A DNA stretch of 64,000 nt from Salinivirgaceae bacterium (GCA_017527435.1 JAFXQB010000017.1:1-64000), one strand, 5' to 3'; shown: positions 40,351 through 50,034, counted from the first letter of the stretch. Notes: generated from the letters alone by a model not told the origin. Translations and numbers: made by a program.

Positions 40351-42812
40351 CAAATCTGACAATCAGCATATATCGGTTTTTCAAGAATCACCGCGCGGTA
40401 ATGTACGCGGCAATGTTGTTGAGTTTCAGCGTTTTTGCGCTTGTGGGCAGCCGAATGGAATATGAAGAGGACATCTCGAAACTGCTGCCTGGCGTCGACC
40501 CATCGAAATCGGAAGGGCTGGTTTTCAGTCAGTTGCAGATAAAGGACCGCATTTTTGTGCAGTTTGTGGCCAACAACGACAGCACGTCCATCGACGAACT
40601 TTTTGAGGCTTGCGACGAGTTTGCCGACTCGCTGCTTGAGCACGACGCCGTCGACAACGACGTCCGCGACCTGTTCTATCGGATTGACGACGAAATGATT
40701 ATGAACGCCGCCACGTTTGCTGTTGAGAATGTGCCCGTTTTCATCGATTCGGCCTACTACACGGTCATCGACTCAATGCTGGGCAAAGAGAACATTGAGC
40801 GGCAAATGGACGAGAATCTGGCGCTGATAATGTCGGGCGACGAACTGGCCTACAGTTACCTTGTGCCGTACGACCCTGTGGGGTTCCGCAATCTGGCAAT
40901 CAATGCGTTAGGCAAGGGCGGCAACAGTGGCGCGGGCAGTTTCACGCTGGTTGACCGCCATCTGGCATCGCCCGACAGCACCGTGGCCATCGCTCTGCTG
41001 ACACCGAATTTTGTGGCTTTCGACTCGAAAACGGGCACCCGTCTGGCCAACAAGATTGAAGCCGAAATTGCGGCGCTGCGGCTGTCGCACCCTGGCGTTG
41101 ACGTGCTTTTCCACGGCGCGCCCATTCAGAGTGTGTTCAACTCACGGCAAATCAAGGCCGACCTAATGCTCACAATGGGGCTTTCGCTGCTGCTCATCTG
41201 CGTGGCGCTGCTGCTGTGTATGCGCAACAAATCGACGCTGCCAATGCTCATTGCGCCAATAGTTTACGGTATGGCTTTCGCGCTCTGCGCCGTTTATCTG
41301 ATTCAGGGACGAATGTCGCTTATGGCGCTCGGAATCGGGGCCATTGTGCTGGGCGTGGCGTTGAGTTACTGTCTGCACGTAATCACTCATTATAAGTATG
41401 TTAGCGACCCCGAACGGGTGCTGCGCGAGCAGACTCGCCCCGTGCTTCTGGGCACGCTCACAACCATTGGCGCGTTTGTGGGGCTGCTGCTCACCAAATC
41501 GCCGCTGCTGCGCGACTTTGGAATGTTCGCATCGCTTGGAATGGTGGGCACGACGGGGTTCTGCCTGATTTTTCTGCCGCAGTTCTTCCGCCCCGAGCGC
41601 AACCGCAAATCGGCCCGCGCCTTCAGCATTCTTGAGCGGTTCAACAGTTTCGAGTTTGAGCGCGTCGGGTGGTTTATCGGGTTGATAGCCACTGTGTTTG
41701 CCGTCTGCATTGTAATGTCAAGGCGCGTCACTTTCGATTCCGACCTGAAGAACATCGGCTATTTTGAGCCGAAGGTTATGCAGTCGAGCCAACTCTATGC
41801 CGAAAAGACAAACAACGGATTTTCAACAACTTACTACGCCGTCACTTCGCCCGACCTTGACTCTGCCCTGCTCTACAACCGCACTCTGGCGCACACGTGC
41901 GACTCGCTGGCCGCCACGGGCGACATCCGCGGCTACAGCAAGGCGTCGAACCTGCTTCTGCCCTTCGCCGAGCAGCAGCGCCGCATCGACTGCTGGAACC
42001 GCTACTGGACCGACGAGCGGAAAGAGTCTGTAAAACAACTGATTGCGCAGGCTGGACAAAAGCGTGGCATCAAGGCGGAAATGTTCCAACCGTTCTTCGA
42101 TATGATTGACGCCGACTATCAGCCCGCATCAATCTACGAAGCCGAAGCACTGCCTAACGGCCTGATTTCGAGCCTTGTTGAGAAGGTTGGCGAATCGTAT
42201 ATGGTGTTCACGCAAGTGAAAGCGCCCGCCGAAAACGTGGCCCGCAACAACGATTTGCTCACGCAACTGCCACATACTGTGGTGGTTGACCCGTTCTACT
42301 ACACGGGCAATATGGTGAAACTGCTCAACGACGATTTCAACCTTGTGCTGGGCATCTCGTCGCTGTTTGTGTTCATTGTGCTGCTGCTGTCGTTCAGACG
42401 GCTGCTGCTGGCCGCCATCGCCTTCCTGCCAATGGTTATGAGTTGGTACATCACACTCGGCGTAATGGGCATTTGCGGCCTGCAGTTCAATCTGATAAAC
42501 ATTGTCATATCGACGTTCATCTTCGGCATCGGTGTCGATTACAGCATCTTCATAATGGACGGCCTGCTGAACCGCGCGCGCGGCAACGCTGGCAACCTGC
42601 TAATGTTCCACAAGACGGCCATCGTCTTTTCGGCCTTTGTGCTGATTGTGGGCATTGCGTCGCTCATTTTCGCCACGCACCCCGCCATCGCGTCAATCGG
42701 CTTTGCCACGCTTGTTGGAATGACATCGACAGTGGTCATCGCCTACACCGTGCAGCCGTTCCTGTTCAATCTGCTGCTGAAGACAAAGGTTGGACGGAAG
42801 ATTGTGGGATAG
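40347..42812 (+). CDS. MMPL/RND-type lipid exporter
   Basis: 821 residues, two halves each with one membrane helix, a periplasmic loop of about 200 residues and five further helices. The second half has the conserved FIFGIGVDYSIFIMDG with the proton-relay Asp. The matching position in the first half is GVALSYCLHVI, without Asp, so coupling may be asymmetric. MMPL proteins of aryl-polyene/flexirubin clusters move the lipid pigment or precursor across the inner membrane. It is last in the operon, and its stop is followed by a long tandem-repeat tract. Confidence 0.88.
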   Translation: MTNLTISIYRFFKNHRAVMYAAMLLSFSVFALVGSRMEYEEDISKLLPGVDPSKSEGLVFSQLQIKDRIFVQFVANNDSTSIDELFEACDEFADSLLEHDAVDNDVRDLFYRIDDEMIMNAATFAVENVPVFIDSAYYTVIDSMLGKENIERQMDENLALIMSGDELAYSYLVPYDPVGFRNLAINALGKGGNSGAGSFTLVDRHLASPDSTVAIALLTPNFVAFDSKTGTRLANKIEAEIAALRLSHPGVDVLFHGAPIQSVFNSRQIKADLMLTMGLSLLLICVALLLCMRNKSTLPMLIAPIVYGMAFALCAVYLIQGRMSLMALGIGAIVLGVALSYCLHVITHYKYVSDPERVLREQTRPVLLGTLTTIGAFVGLLLTKSPLLRDFGMFASLGMVGTTGFCLIFLPQFFRPERNRKSARAFSILERFNSFEFERVGWFIGLIATVFAVCIVMSRRVTFDSDLKNIGYFEPKVMQSSQLYAEKTNNGFSTTYYAVTSPDLDSALLYNRTLAHTCDSLAATGDIRGYSKASNLLLPFAEQQRRIDCWNRYWTDERKESVKQLIAQAGQKRGIKAEMFQPFFDMIDADYQPASIYEAEALPNGLISSLVEKVGESYMVFTQVKAPAENVARNNDLLTQLPHTVVVDPFYYTGNMVKLLNDDFNLVLGISSLFVFIVLLLSFRRLLLAAIAFLPMVMSWYITLGVMGICGLQFNLINIVISTFIFGIGVDYSIFIMDGLLNRARGNAGNLLMFHKTAIVFSAFVLIVGIASLIFATHPAIASIGFATLVGMTSTVVIAYTVQPFLFNLLLKTKVGRKIVG

Positions 42813-42820
42813 GTAGTTCG

Positions 42821-42909
42821 GGTGTTAGGTGTTAGGTGTTGGGTGTTGGGTGTTGGGGGTTGGGGATTTAGGATTTAGGATTTTGAATTACGAATTACGA
42901 ATTACGAAT
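42821..42909 (+). repeat. GTTAGGTGTTGGG, GGATTTA and GAATTAC repeat tract
   Basis: Three simple-repeat families follow one another. GTGTTAGGTGTTGGGT (42821-42865) is the reverse complement of the block at 177-211. GGATTTA (42864-42882) and GAATTAC (42885-42909) follow. After it, about 42940-42972, lies TCAATCTGTGTCATCTGCG, whose complement resembles the sequence near 1380-1470. Confidence 0.85.
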
Positions 42910-42992
42910 CGCAATCAAAAATCGATAATCAAATCTGGTAAATCCATTCAATCTGTGTCATCTGCGTTCTGAAAAAACAAATTACCGCCACA

Positions 42993-44360
42993 ATGGACAA
43001 TCGCGACAGCATCGATTTTGAGAGTGAGAACATTGCCAAGTTGTTCAGCAGCATCTTCTTTCCTACCCTTTTGGGAATGGTTTTCAGCATTGCCTTCATT
43101 CTCACCGACGGCATTTTCATCGGGCGCGGCGTGGGCAGCGACGGATTGGCGTGCGTCAATCTGGTGGGGCCGCTGATGATGCTATTCTCGGGCACGGGAA
43201 TGATGTTCGCCATTGGCGCATCGGTGGTTGGCGCCATCCATCTGGCAAAAAACAACACCAAAGCCGCACGTATCAACATTACACAGGCTTTTCTGGTATC
43301 GGGGTGCATCGCCATCGGCGCAAGCGCAATTATGTACTTGGCGTCCAATCAGATACTGCGACTTTTGGGCACCACCGAGCACCTTTTGCCAATGTGCCGT
43401 CAGTACTATCTTTGGTTCATTCCCACCTGCCTTTTCACCATTATCGAGACCATCGGATTGTTTGTCATTCGTCTCGACGGCTCGCCGCGCTTTGCAATGA
43501 TGGCAAATATTATTCCCGCTCTTGTCAACGCCGCACTCGACTATGTGTTCATTTTCGGTTGCCGTTGGGGACTGATGGGCGCTGCTCTCGCCACCGACAT
43601 TGGCGGACTGATTGGTGCGGCCATTGTGGGCTGGTATATGCTGCGGCGCGTCAAGGTTCTGCATTTATATCGACTGAAAGCCAACCTGTTAAGCCTGCGA
43701 CTAACGCTGCGCAACACTGGCTATATGTTGCGTGTCGGCTTTTCGGGGTTTGTGGGCGAATTTGCCGTATCCACAATGATGATTGCTGGCAACTATATGT
43801 TTCTCAAATATTTGGGCGAAAACGGTGTAGCGGCATTCAGCGTCATCTGCTATCTGTTTCCGATAGTGTTTATTGTGAACAACTCGGTGGCGCAGTCGGC
43901 GCAGCCCATCATCAGTTACAACTTTGGCGCCAACCGCCCCGACCGTGTACGCCGCGCCTTTGTGGTGAGCCTTGGCACGGCTGCTGTGTGCGGCCTTGCG
44001 GCAATGCTGCTGCTTGGTTTGTTCGGTGAGCACATAGTAACCGCCTTTCTGCAGCGCGGCACGCAAGCCCACAGTTACGCCACTCACGGTGTGAAACTTT
44101 TTTCGGCAGGTTTTATGATTCTGGCGCTCAACATTTCGTGCATCGGCTACTTCCAAAGCATTGAGCGAATGAGAGTTGCCAACCTGATAATGATTCTGCG
44201 CGGTGTGGTTCTGGTGGCGGTCTGCTTTGTTACGCTTCCGCCGATAATCGGCACCAATGGTCTATGGCTTGCCGTTCCGCTGGCCGAACTTTTAACCCTT
44301 GTGCTTACGGTGGCGTTGGTTGCCTTTACTACTCTTCTTCCCAAAAATCGGCATTGCTGA
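42993..44360 (+). CDS. MATE-family efflux transporter (second)
   Basis: 455 residues and about 12 membrane helices. It is unrelated at close range to the MATE protein at 6145. Helix-1 region FSIAFILTDGIFIGRGVGSDG and the second-half signature AQSAQPIISYNFGANR are typical. It lies 180 bp after the MMPL exporter, separated by repeats, so it may or may not be in the same transcript. Its 3' end overlaps the convergent AGCS gene by 32 bp, an unusual arrangement that leaves no room for separate terminators. Confidence 0.9.
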   Translation: MDNRDSIDFESENIAKLFSSIFFPTLLGMVFSIAFILTDGIFIGRGVGSDGLACVNLVGPLMMLFSGTGMMFAIGASVVGAIHLAKNNTKAARINITQAFLVSGCIAIGASAIMYLASNQILRLLGTTEHLLPMCRQYYLWFIPTCLFTIIETIGLFVIRLDGSPRFAMMANIIPALVNAALDYVFIFGCRWGLMGAALATDIGGLIGAAIVGWYMLRRVKVLHLYRLKANLLSLRLTLRNTGYMLRVGFSGFVGEFAVSTMMIAGNYMFLKYLGENGVAAFSVICYLFPIVFIVNNSVAQSAQPIISYNFGANRPDRVRRAFVVSLGTAAVCGLAAMLLLGLFGEHIVTAFLQRGTQAHSYATHGVKLFSAGFMILALNISCIGYFQSIERMRVANLIMILRGVVLVAVCFVTLPPIIGTNGLWLAVPLAELLTLVLTVALVAFTTLLPKNRHC

Positions 44361-45891
44361 TACCGAACTCTTGCGGGTGGAAAACAGGTTCTCGGCCTTC
44401 GCTTTTCTGCCGCTCGTAATCGTTGAGCGCACGCAGCGCCTGCGACGACAGCAGCAGTATGGCCAAAATGTTTATCCAAGCCATCAGCCCGACGCCAATA
44501 TCGCCCAACGTCCACACCGAGCCGCTGCCCGACAATGAACCCGCAAACACCGTCAGAACGGTGACGCAGCGCAACAGCCAAATAATCAGGCGCTCGCCCT
44601 TGTCGCTGGCTGCGCAGTCATCTTCCGAAAATTCGGGGCGGTTTCGGCGGCGGCGCCAACGGCTGAACAGGTAAACAAGGTTGGTTTCGGCGTAATAGTA
44701 ATAGGCCATAATGGTTGTGAAGACGAAAAAGAAGAGCGCCATCGACACAATTATGTCGCCCGCCTTCGGCCCGACAACGGTGCCCAACGCCGAAGAAGTG
44801 TAGAACACGCCTGGCTCGCCCGCGGGGGCGTTGGCGTTTTGCTGAAGATAGGTTACAACGGTTTCGCCCGTGGGCGTGGTCTGCACACTGTCGATAATGT
44901 TGTATGTTTTGCAAGCCAAAATCATCAAGGCTGTGGCGGTGCAGACAAGCAGCGTATCGATATAAACCGAAAACGCCTGCACAAGTCCTTGCTTGACAGG
45001 GTGATTCACGGTTGCCGCGGCAGCAATTATCGGGCCTGTGCCCTGCCCCGCCTCGTTGCTGAAAATTCCGCGTTTCACACCCATTGCGATTGTCGTGCCC
45101 AAAATGGCGCCGCCAACTTGGTTCACACCGACAGCCCCGCGCAGCATCTGCATAAACATATCGGGGACAACATCGTAATTGACAGCGAGAACCACAATTG
45201 AAAGAACGATATAGATAAAGGCCATAAACGGCGCGACTATCTGTGCCACTTGGGCAATACGCCTTACGCCTCCAATAATGACAAGCGCTATCAGCAGAGC
45301 CACCACCGCGCCTATCATCCACGGCTCAAGGCCGAACGTGCGGGCGCAGGAAATGGCCACGCCGTTGCACTGAAGCGGCGGCAGACAAACGCCACAGGCC
45401 AATGCCGTGAACACCGCAAAAAGGCAGGCGAAAAACGTGCTGTGCAGCCCCTTTTCGATATAATACGCAGGTCCACCGCGGAACTGCCCGTTGTGCTTCT
45501 CTTTGTAGATTTGCGCCAACGTGGCTTCGGCAAAGGCAGTGCCCGCACCGAAAAAAGCGATAATCCACATCCAAACGACAGCACCTGGACCGCCAAAACC
45601 AATGGCCGTGGCAACACCTACAATGTTGCCCGTCCCCACGCGTCCCGACAAGGCCAAGGCAAACGCCTGAAACGAAGAAATGCCAACGCGCCGCTTGCTG
45701 TTGTTGGCTGCGCCGAAAAGCAGACGGAACATCTCGCCAAACCGCCGCACCTGGACAAAGCACGTGCGCAAACTGAAATAGAGCCCCGCGGCCAAACACA
45801 AAACCACCAGCGCAGGACACCAAACCAAACCGTTTATAAATGATACCGCCGTGGCGAACCAATCACCAACGTGGTAGAAAAAACTGCTCAA
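44329..45891 (-). CDS. Sodium:alanine/glycine symporter (AGCS)
   Basis: 520 residues with about 11 membrane segments. Family signatures are GRVGTGNIVGVATAIGFGGPG (about 83-103) and GVKRGIFSNEAGQGTGPI with the conserved NEAGQG, with PAYYIEKG between them. It imports alanine, glycine or a related amino acid with Na+. The 3' end overlaps the convergent MATE gene by 32 bp. Its upstream side has TATCTTGCG on the minus strand near 45977, a near match to the -7 element with one T missing. Confidence 0.93.
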   Translation of the reverse strand: MSSFFYHVGDWFATAVSFINGLVWCPALVVLCLAAGLYFSLRTCFVQVRRFGEMFRLLFGAANNSKRRVGISSFQAFALALSGRVGTGNIVGVATAIGFGGPGAVVWMWIIAFFGAGTAFAEATLAQIYKEKHNGQFRGGPAYYIEKGLHSTFFACLFAVFTALACGVCLPPLQCNGVAISCARTFGLEPWMIGAVVALLIALVIIGGVRRIAQVAQIVAPFMAFIYIVLSIVVLAVNYDVVPDMFMQMLRGAVGVNQVGGAILGTTIAMGVKRGIFSNEAGQGTGPIIAAAATVNHPVKQGLVQAFSVYIDTLLVCTATALMILACKTYNIIDSVQTTPTGETVVTYLQQNANAPAGEPGVFYTSSALGTVVGPKAGDIIVSMALFFFVFTTIMAYYYYAETNLVYLFSRWRRRRNRPEFSEDDCAASDKGERLIIWLLRCVTVLTVFAGSLSGSGSVWTLGDIGVGLMAWINILAILLLSSQALRALNDYERQKSEGREPVFHPQEFGISNADFWEEE

Positions 45892-46032
45892 AACGCAACT
45901 TGTTTTTTAGATTCGACAATACGTGTGCCGATTAAACTCATTGTTAAACACACACTTACATTCAAAAATTTGCGGCGCAAGATAGTTTTTTTTCGGATTT
46001 ATTTGTGGAATAGTAATGAATCGCGGCAAAAC

Positions 46033-46049
46033 GAATTCAATTTGAATTC
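46033..46049. promoter_or_regulatory. 17-bp perfect palindrome
   Basis: GAATTCAA-T-TTGAATTC, eight-base perfect arms around one T, between the divergent AGCS and DJ-1 genes. A regulator site is possible. Confidence 0.45.
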
Positions 46050-46161
46050 TCAATTTAATATCGAATAAAACTAAATGAGCTAGAAGAATATGAGATACAA
46101 TCCAACATACAACCAATAAACCGGCATCAAAAAATCGCATTCGCGCAAAGCGATTATTGAC

Positions 46162-46169
46162 TACATTTG
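46162..46169 (+). promoter_or_regulatory. Bacteroidetes -7 element (TACATTTG)
   Basis: Exact TAnnTTTG match, giving an approximately 105-nt leader for the DJ-1 gene. Confidence 0.6.
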
Positions 46170-46280
46170 GCAACGGTATAAAATAAAAAAACGATGAAAG
46201 CACTTCCGGTAAACGCAAGCTAAACCATCTAAACATCAAAACTTAAAACCGCAAAAAACAATAATTTAAAACATAAAACA

Positions 46281-46832
46281 ATGAAAGCATTCGTATTACT
46301 CGCCAATGGTTTTGAAGATATTGAAGCCGTTGCACCCATCGACATTCTGCGCCGCGGTGGCGTTGATGTCAAGACTGTTTCGATTACTGATTCTACCGAT
46401 GTTGAATCGTCGCACGGAATCCAAATGAAGGCCGACACAACCATCGGCAAGGCCAACTTTGAGAACGGCGACGCACTTATTCTGCCTGGCGGTTACCCCG
46501 GATACAAGAATTTGGGCGAATCGGCGGCTGTGGGCAAAGTGCTGAAAGAGTTCTACAGCAAGGGAAAACTTGTGGGTGCCATCTGCGCCGCACCAACCGT
46601 TTTGGCAGCCAATGGCGTTGCCGAAGGCGCAACGGTTACGTGCCACAGTTGCGCAGTTGAAACGATGGAAGCACGCTACAACTACGTTGGTGGCGATGTG
46701 GTCAGCGACCGCAACCTGATAACCGCTGTGGGCGCAGGCCTGTCAATCGATTTCGGCCTTGAGCTTCTTGCCGCTCTCACCAACGAAGCAACGGTTGAGA
46801 AGGTGAAGAAGGGAATGGAATTGGCGATGTAA
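46281..46832 (+). CDS. DJ-1/YajL-family protein
   Basis: 183 residues, single DJ-1/PfpI domain. The conserved Glu (E15 in NGFEDIEA) and the nucleophile-elbow Cys (C102 in GAICAAPTVLA) are present. The sequence AHGI/SHGIQMKAD and LPGGYPGYKNL fit the YajL branch, which has been assigned chaperone or glyoxalase/deglycase-like activity. It is cytosolic and monocistronic. The start was chosen because MKAFVLLANGFED matches the family N-terminus. Confidence 0.93.
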   Translation: MKAFVLLANGFEDIEAVAPIDILRRGGVDVKTVSITDSTDVESSHGIQMKADTTIGKANFENGDALILPGGYPGYKNLGESAAVGKVLKEFYSKGKLVGAICAAPTVLAANGVAEGATVTCHSCAVETMEARYNYVGGDVVSDRNLITAVGAGLSIDFGLELLAALTNEATVEKVKKGMELAM

Positions 46833-46967
46833 TTTAGGATTCAGGATTTAGGATTTAGGATTTAGGGATTTAATACGAACCGGTTACAAATTATAACCAT
46901 CTTAACATTCAATCCTTCAATCCTTCAGTCCTTCAATCAGTCAATCCTTCAATTAATCAGTTAATCA
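46831..46967 (+). repeat. GGATTTA repeats and reversed GAAGGATT repeats
   Basis: GGATTTA-type units (46831-46872) are followed by AATCCTTC units (46908-46965). The second set is the reverse complement of the GAAGGATT family and runs right up to the start codon of the next gene, whereas in forward orientation the family abuts stop codons. Confidence 0.85.
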
Positions 46968-47933
46968 ATGCTACAAAAAATCAGTCAGTTACTATCGAGC
47001 AAGGCTTCGTGGTTTGTGATTGCCACGGCGGTGTTCACGTTTTTTGTGCCGGGGGCGTTCCGTTGGGTTTCGGGCTACACGCAGACGGTCATTCTGGGCG
47101 TGATAATGCTCTCAATGGGCCTGACGCTCACCACGCAGGACTTCAAAATACTTTTCTCGCGGCCGGGCGATATTTTCATCGGGGCGTGCGCGCAGTTCAC
47201 CATTATGCCGCTTGTGGCGTGGTCGCTGACGCGAATATTCAATCTCGATACCCCGATGGCCATCGGCATTATTCTGGTGGGCTGCTGCCCGGGCGGCGTG
47301 TCGAGCAACATTATGAGTTTCCTATGCAAAGGCGATGTGGCGTTCTCTGTTGGAATGACCACCGCATCCACCCTGCTGGCGCCCGTTGTAACGCCGCTGC
47401 TGGTGCTTTGGCTGGCTGGTCAGAGTGTGGATGTTGATGCTGTGGGAATGTTCGTAAACATACTGATTGTCACCATCATACCTGTAACGCTTGGCTTTTT
47501 GCTAAACCTTTGGCTCGGTCACAAAGAGCAGTTCAAAACCATTCAGGGCGTGATGCCCGGCGTGAGCGTCATCTGCCTGGCTTGCATTGTGGGCGGCGTC
47601 ATTTCGGCGGTTCACAACCAATTGATTGCCAATGGCTTGACAATGTTCCTTCTGACCTTCGGCGTGGTTTTCTGCCACAACACCATCGGCTATCTGCTTG
47701 GTTTCCTGACGGGTACGCTGTTCAAATTCAACACTGCCAAAAAGCGCACCATCAGCATCGAAGTGGGTATGCAGAACGCCGGACTGGCCACCAATCTGGC
47801 CACCAATTTCTTTATGGCTACAAACCCGCTGGCTGTTGTTCCGTGCGCCATATCGTGCGCCTGGCACTCAATTTCGGGCACCATTCTGGCTGGCATTTTT
47901 ATGCGATTCGGGAAGAGCACAAACGAAAACTAA
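46968..47933 (+). CDS. Bile acid:sodium symporter family transporter (BASS)
   Basis: 321 residues with about 9-10 membrane helices. Features: MLSMGLTLTTQDFKIL in helix 2, GCCPGGVSSNIMSFLCKGDV (about 107-126; the Na+-site crossover) and EVGMQNAGLATNLATNFF (about 267-284). Bacterial members carry bile acids, pantoate or other organic anions with Na+; the substrate is not predictable. It starts 18 nt upstream of pepD and is probably co-transcribed with it. The repeat tract directly before the ATG leaves no clear promoter. Confidence 0.9.
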   Translation: MLQKISQLLSSKASWFVIATAVFTFFVPGAFRWVSGYTQTVILGVIMLSMGLTLTTQDFKILFSRPGDIFIGACAQFTIMPLVAWSLTRIFNLDTPMAIGIILVGCCPGGVSSNIMSFLCKGDVAFSVGMTTASTLLAPVVTPLLVLWLAGQSVDVDAVGMFVNILIVTIIPVTLGFLLNLWLGHKEQFKTIQGVMPGVSVICLACIVGGVISAVHNQLIANGLTMFLLTFGVVFCHNTIGYLLGFLTGTLFKFNTAKKRTISIEVGMQNAGLATNLATNFFMATNPLAVVPCAISCAWHSISGTILAGIFMRFGKSTNEN

Positions 47934-47951
47934 AAACACAACTATATAGCA

Positions 47952-49403
47952 ATGAATACTTTAACACAATTAAAACCCACCGAAGTCTGGCAACAGTTTG
48001 AAGAAATATGCAAGATTCCGCGGCCTTCGAAGCACGAAGGGAAAATGATTGAATATCTGGTCAACTTTGGCAAGAGCCACAACTTGGAAACCACAACCGA
48101 CGAAGCCGGAAACGTGGTAATCAAAAAAACTGGCACTACCCGACTTGCCGGCAAGCCAACCGTGATTCTGCAAAGCCACATCGATATGGTCTGCGAGAAG
48201 ACCGCCGACTCTACGCACAATTTTGAGTGCGACCCGATTGAGCCGCGCATCGACGGCGACTGGGTTTGCGCCAACAACACCACTCTTGGCGCCGACGACG
48301 GTATTGGCGTGGCCACGCAGCTGGCCATTCTGGCGTCGGACAGCGTTGAGCACCCGCCGCTCGAATGCCTGTTCACTGTTGACGAAGAGACCGGTCTGAC
48401 CGGCGCTTTCCATCTGAACCACAAAATGTTGAGTGGCCGAACACTTATAAATCTTGATTCGGAAGACGAAGGTCAGATTTTCATCGGGTGCGCCGGCGGT
48501 GTCAACACTACGGCCGTGTTCGACTACGGCACGGAAGCCATCGCGGAAAGCGCCGCGGCCTACACAATTGAAGTGACAGGGCTGCGCGGCGGACACTCTG
48601 GCGACGACATTCACAAGGGCTTCGGCAACGCCAACAAGATTCTGAACCGCATTTTGTGGCAGGCGCAGAAGCAATTTGGCCTGCAACTGTGCACAATTGA
48701 CGGCGGCAATCTGCACAACGCCATTCCGCGTCACGCACAGGCGACAATCGCCGTCGAGCGGAAAAACAGCGACGCCCTGAAGCAGCTTGTGGCAACAATG
48801 AGCGCCGACATCGCGCAAGAGCTGAAATACACCGAACCCGACCTGAAGATTAATCTGACGGCGGCCGCCCTACCCGCTTCCGCCATCGCGCAAAGCGACC
48901 TGAAACGCCTGCTGAACGGCATCTACGGCTGCCCCAACGGCCCGATTGCAATGAGCCGCGCCCTGCCCGGACTGGTCGAGACATCGACAAACCTGGCATC
49001 GGTTAAGATGAAGGAAAACAATCAGATAGAGATTGTTACAAGCCAACGCAGCTCGGTTTTGTCGGCACGCACCGACATTGCCAATATGGTTGAGAGCGTG
49101 TTCGCGCAAGCGGGCGCAACGGTTGAGCATTCCGACGGCTACCCGGGCTGGGAACCGAACCCCGAATCGGCAATTCTGAAAACGGCCGTTGAAAGCTACC
49201 GGCGGCTGTTCGGCCGTGAGCCCGAAGTGAAAGCCATCCACGCAGGGCTTGAGTGCGGACTGTTCCTTGAAAAAATTCCCGGAATGGATATGATTTCAAT
49301 CGGCCCGACACTGCGCGGCGTGCACTCGCCTTCGGAACGCATCGAGATTAAAACAGTGAAAATGTTCTACGATTTTCTTATCGATATTCTCAAAAATATT
49401 TAG
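47952..49403 (+). CDS. pepD: Aminoacyl-histidine dipeptidase (Xaa-His dipeptidase)
   Basis: 483 residues, M20C metallopeptidase. Zn ligands and catalytic residues appear in order: H76 in QSHIDMVCEK, D115 in TTLGADDGIGVA, E145/E146 in TVDEETGLTGA, D173 in INLDSEDEGQIF, and a late His in AIHAGLECGLF. It is cytosolic and cleaves dipeptides including beta-alanyl-histidine. It follows the BASS transporter by 18 nt. An operon of anion uptake plus dipeptidase is possible, but the functional link is unclear. Confidence 0.95.
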   Translation: MNTLTQLKPTEVWQQFEEICKIPRPSKHEGKMIEYLVNFGKSHNLETTTDEAGNVVIKKTGTTRLAGKPTVILQSHIDMVCEKTADSTHNFECDPIEPRIDGDWVCANNTTLGADDGIGVATQLAILASDSVEHPPLECLFTVDEETGLTGAFHLNHKMLSGRTLINLDSEDEGQIFIGCAGGVNTTAVFDYGTEAIAESAAAYTIEVTGLRGGHSGDDIHKGFGNANKILNRILWQAQKQFGLQLCTIDGGNLHNAIPRHAQATIAVERKNSDALKQLVATMSADIAQELKYTEPDLKINLTAAALPASAIAQSDLKRLLNGIYGCPNGPIAMSRALPGLVETSTNLASVKMKENNQIEIVTSQRSSVLSARTDIANMVESVFAQAGATVEHSDGYPGWEPNPESAILKTAVESYRRLFGREPEVKAIHAGLECGLFLEKIPGMDMISIGPTLRGVHSPSERIEIKTVKMFYDFLIDILKNI

Positions 49404-49470
49404 GATTTAGAAATTAGGATTTAGAAATTAGGATTTAGTTCCGATAGCTATCGGGATTAGGATTTATGAA
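49402..49470 (+). repeat. ATTTAGAAATTAGG repeats with CCGATAGCTATCGG palindrome
   Basis: Two and a half units of GGATTTAGAAATTA are interrupted by the perfect palindrome CCGATAGCTATCGG (49441-49454), after which GGATTA-type repeats resume. The palindrome seems to have been inserted into the repeat tract. Confidence 0.75.
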
Positions 49471-49554
49471 TTACTAATTGGGATATTTAAGATGCGACAC
49501 GCAACATCTCTATGGTAATTACGTTTCGCTAAAAACACAAAAAAATTATTGAAT

Positions 49555-50034
49555 ATGAAAGAGATACAATACAACATCAGCATTAAAAGCACGACCGACA
49601 TTGGCGAACTCAATGCAAAAGAGCAGGAACTTGTGCAACGTGCCCAAAACGCGGCCAACCGGGCATACGCGCCATACTCGCAGTTCAAGGTTGGCGCCTG
49701 CCTGCTGCTCGACAACGGGCTGATGATTGAAGGCAACAATCAGGAAAACGCGTCGTATCCGTGCGGCTGCTGCGCCGAGCGTACCGCGCTGAACTACGCC
49801 AACGCCACCTATCCCGATGCAAAAGTTTCGGCCATCGCCATATCGGCATTCAACAGCCAAGGTCTTGTTGATGAGCCAATTACACCTTGCGGCATCTGCC
49901 GTCAGGCATTGCTCGAAACCGAGATGAAGAACCATCAGAGCATCCGCTTGATAATGAACGGACAAAAACGCACCATTATCGCGGAAAGCGCATCGGACCT
50001 GCTGCCGCTTGCGTTCGACGACAGCCAACTATAG
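49555..50034 (+). CDS. cdd: Cytidine deaminase
   Basis: 159 residues from ATG 49555. Zn-dependent deamination of cytidine/deoxycytidine to uridine in pyrimidine salvage. Motifs: YAPYSQFKVGACLL (38-51), CCAERTAL with the Zn-ligand Cys and the proton-shuttle Glu (about 72-79), and PCGICRQ (about 104-110). Three Zn-ligating Cys indicate the tetrameric type. It is monocistronic. The residues before YAPYS form a slightly extended N-terminus compared with the shortest family members. Confidence 0.95.
   Translation: MKEIQYNISIKSTTDIGELNAKEQELVQRAQNAANRAYAPYSQFKVGACLLLDNGLMIEGNNQENASYPCGCCAERTALNYANATYPDAKVSAIAISAFNSQGLVDEPITPCGICRQALLETEMKNHQSIRLIMNGQKRTIIAESASDLLPLAFDDSQL

Larger units (their letters stand above)
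45892..46280. other. Divergent intergenic region AGCS / DJ-1
   Basis: 389 bp carrying the promoter regions of both genes, a 17-bp palindrome at 46033-46049 and a nine-codon frame starting ATGAAAGCACTTCC at 46194, whose opening resembles the start of the DJ-1 gene (ATGAAAGCATTC). No gene is supported here. Confidence 0.5.

Noticed and set aside
37000..42812. Complete flexirubin or aryl-polyene cluster
   Set aside because: Reductase, ammonia-lyase, ligase, acyltransferase and glycosyltransferase genes are not present within the window.
43151..44029. 292-codon frame inside the second MATE gene
   Set aside because: Alternative frame of a well-supported membrane transporter; Cys/His/Arg-rich translation without a family.
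46194..46223. Nine-codon leader frame before the DJ-1 gene
   Set aside because: Very short, no regulatory pairing seen; the similarity to the real start is only ATGAAAGCA.
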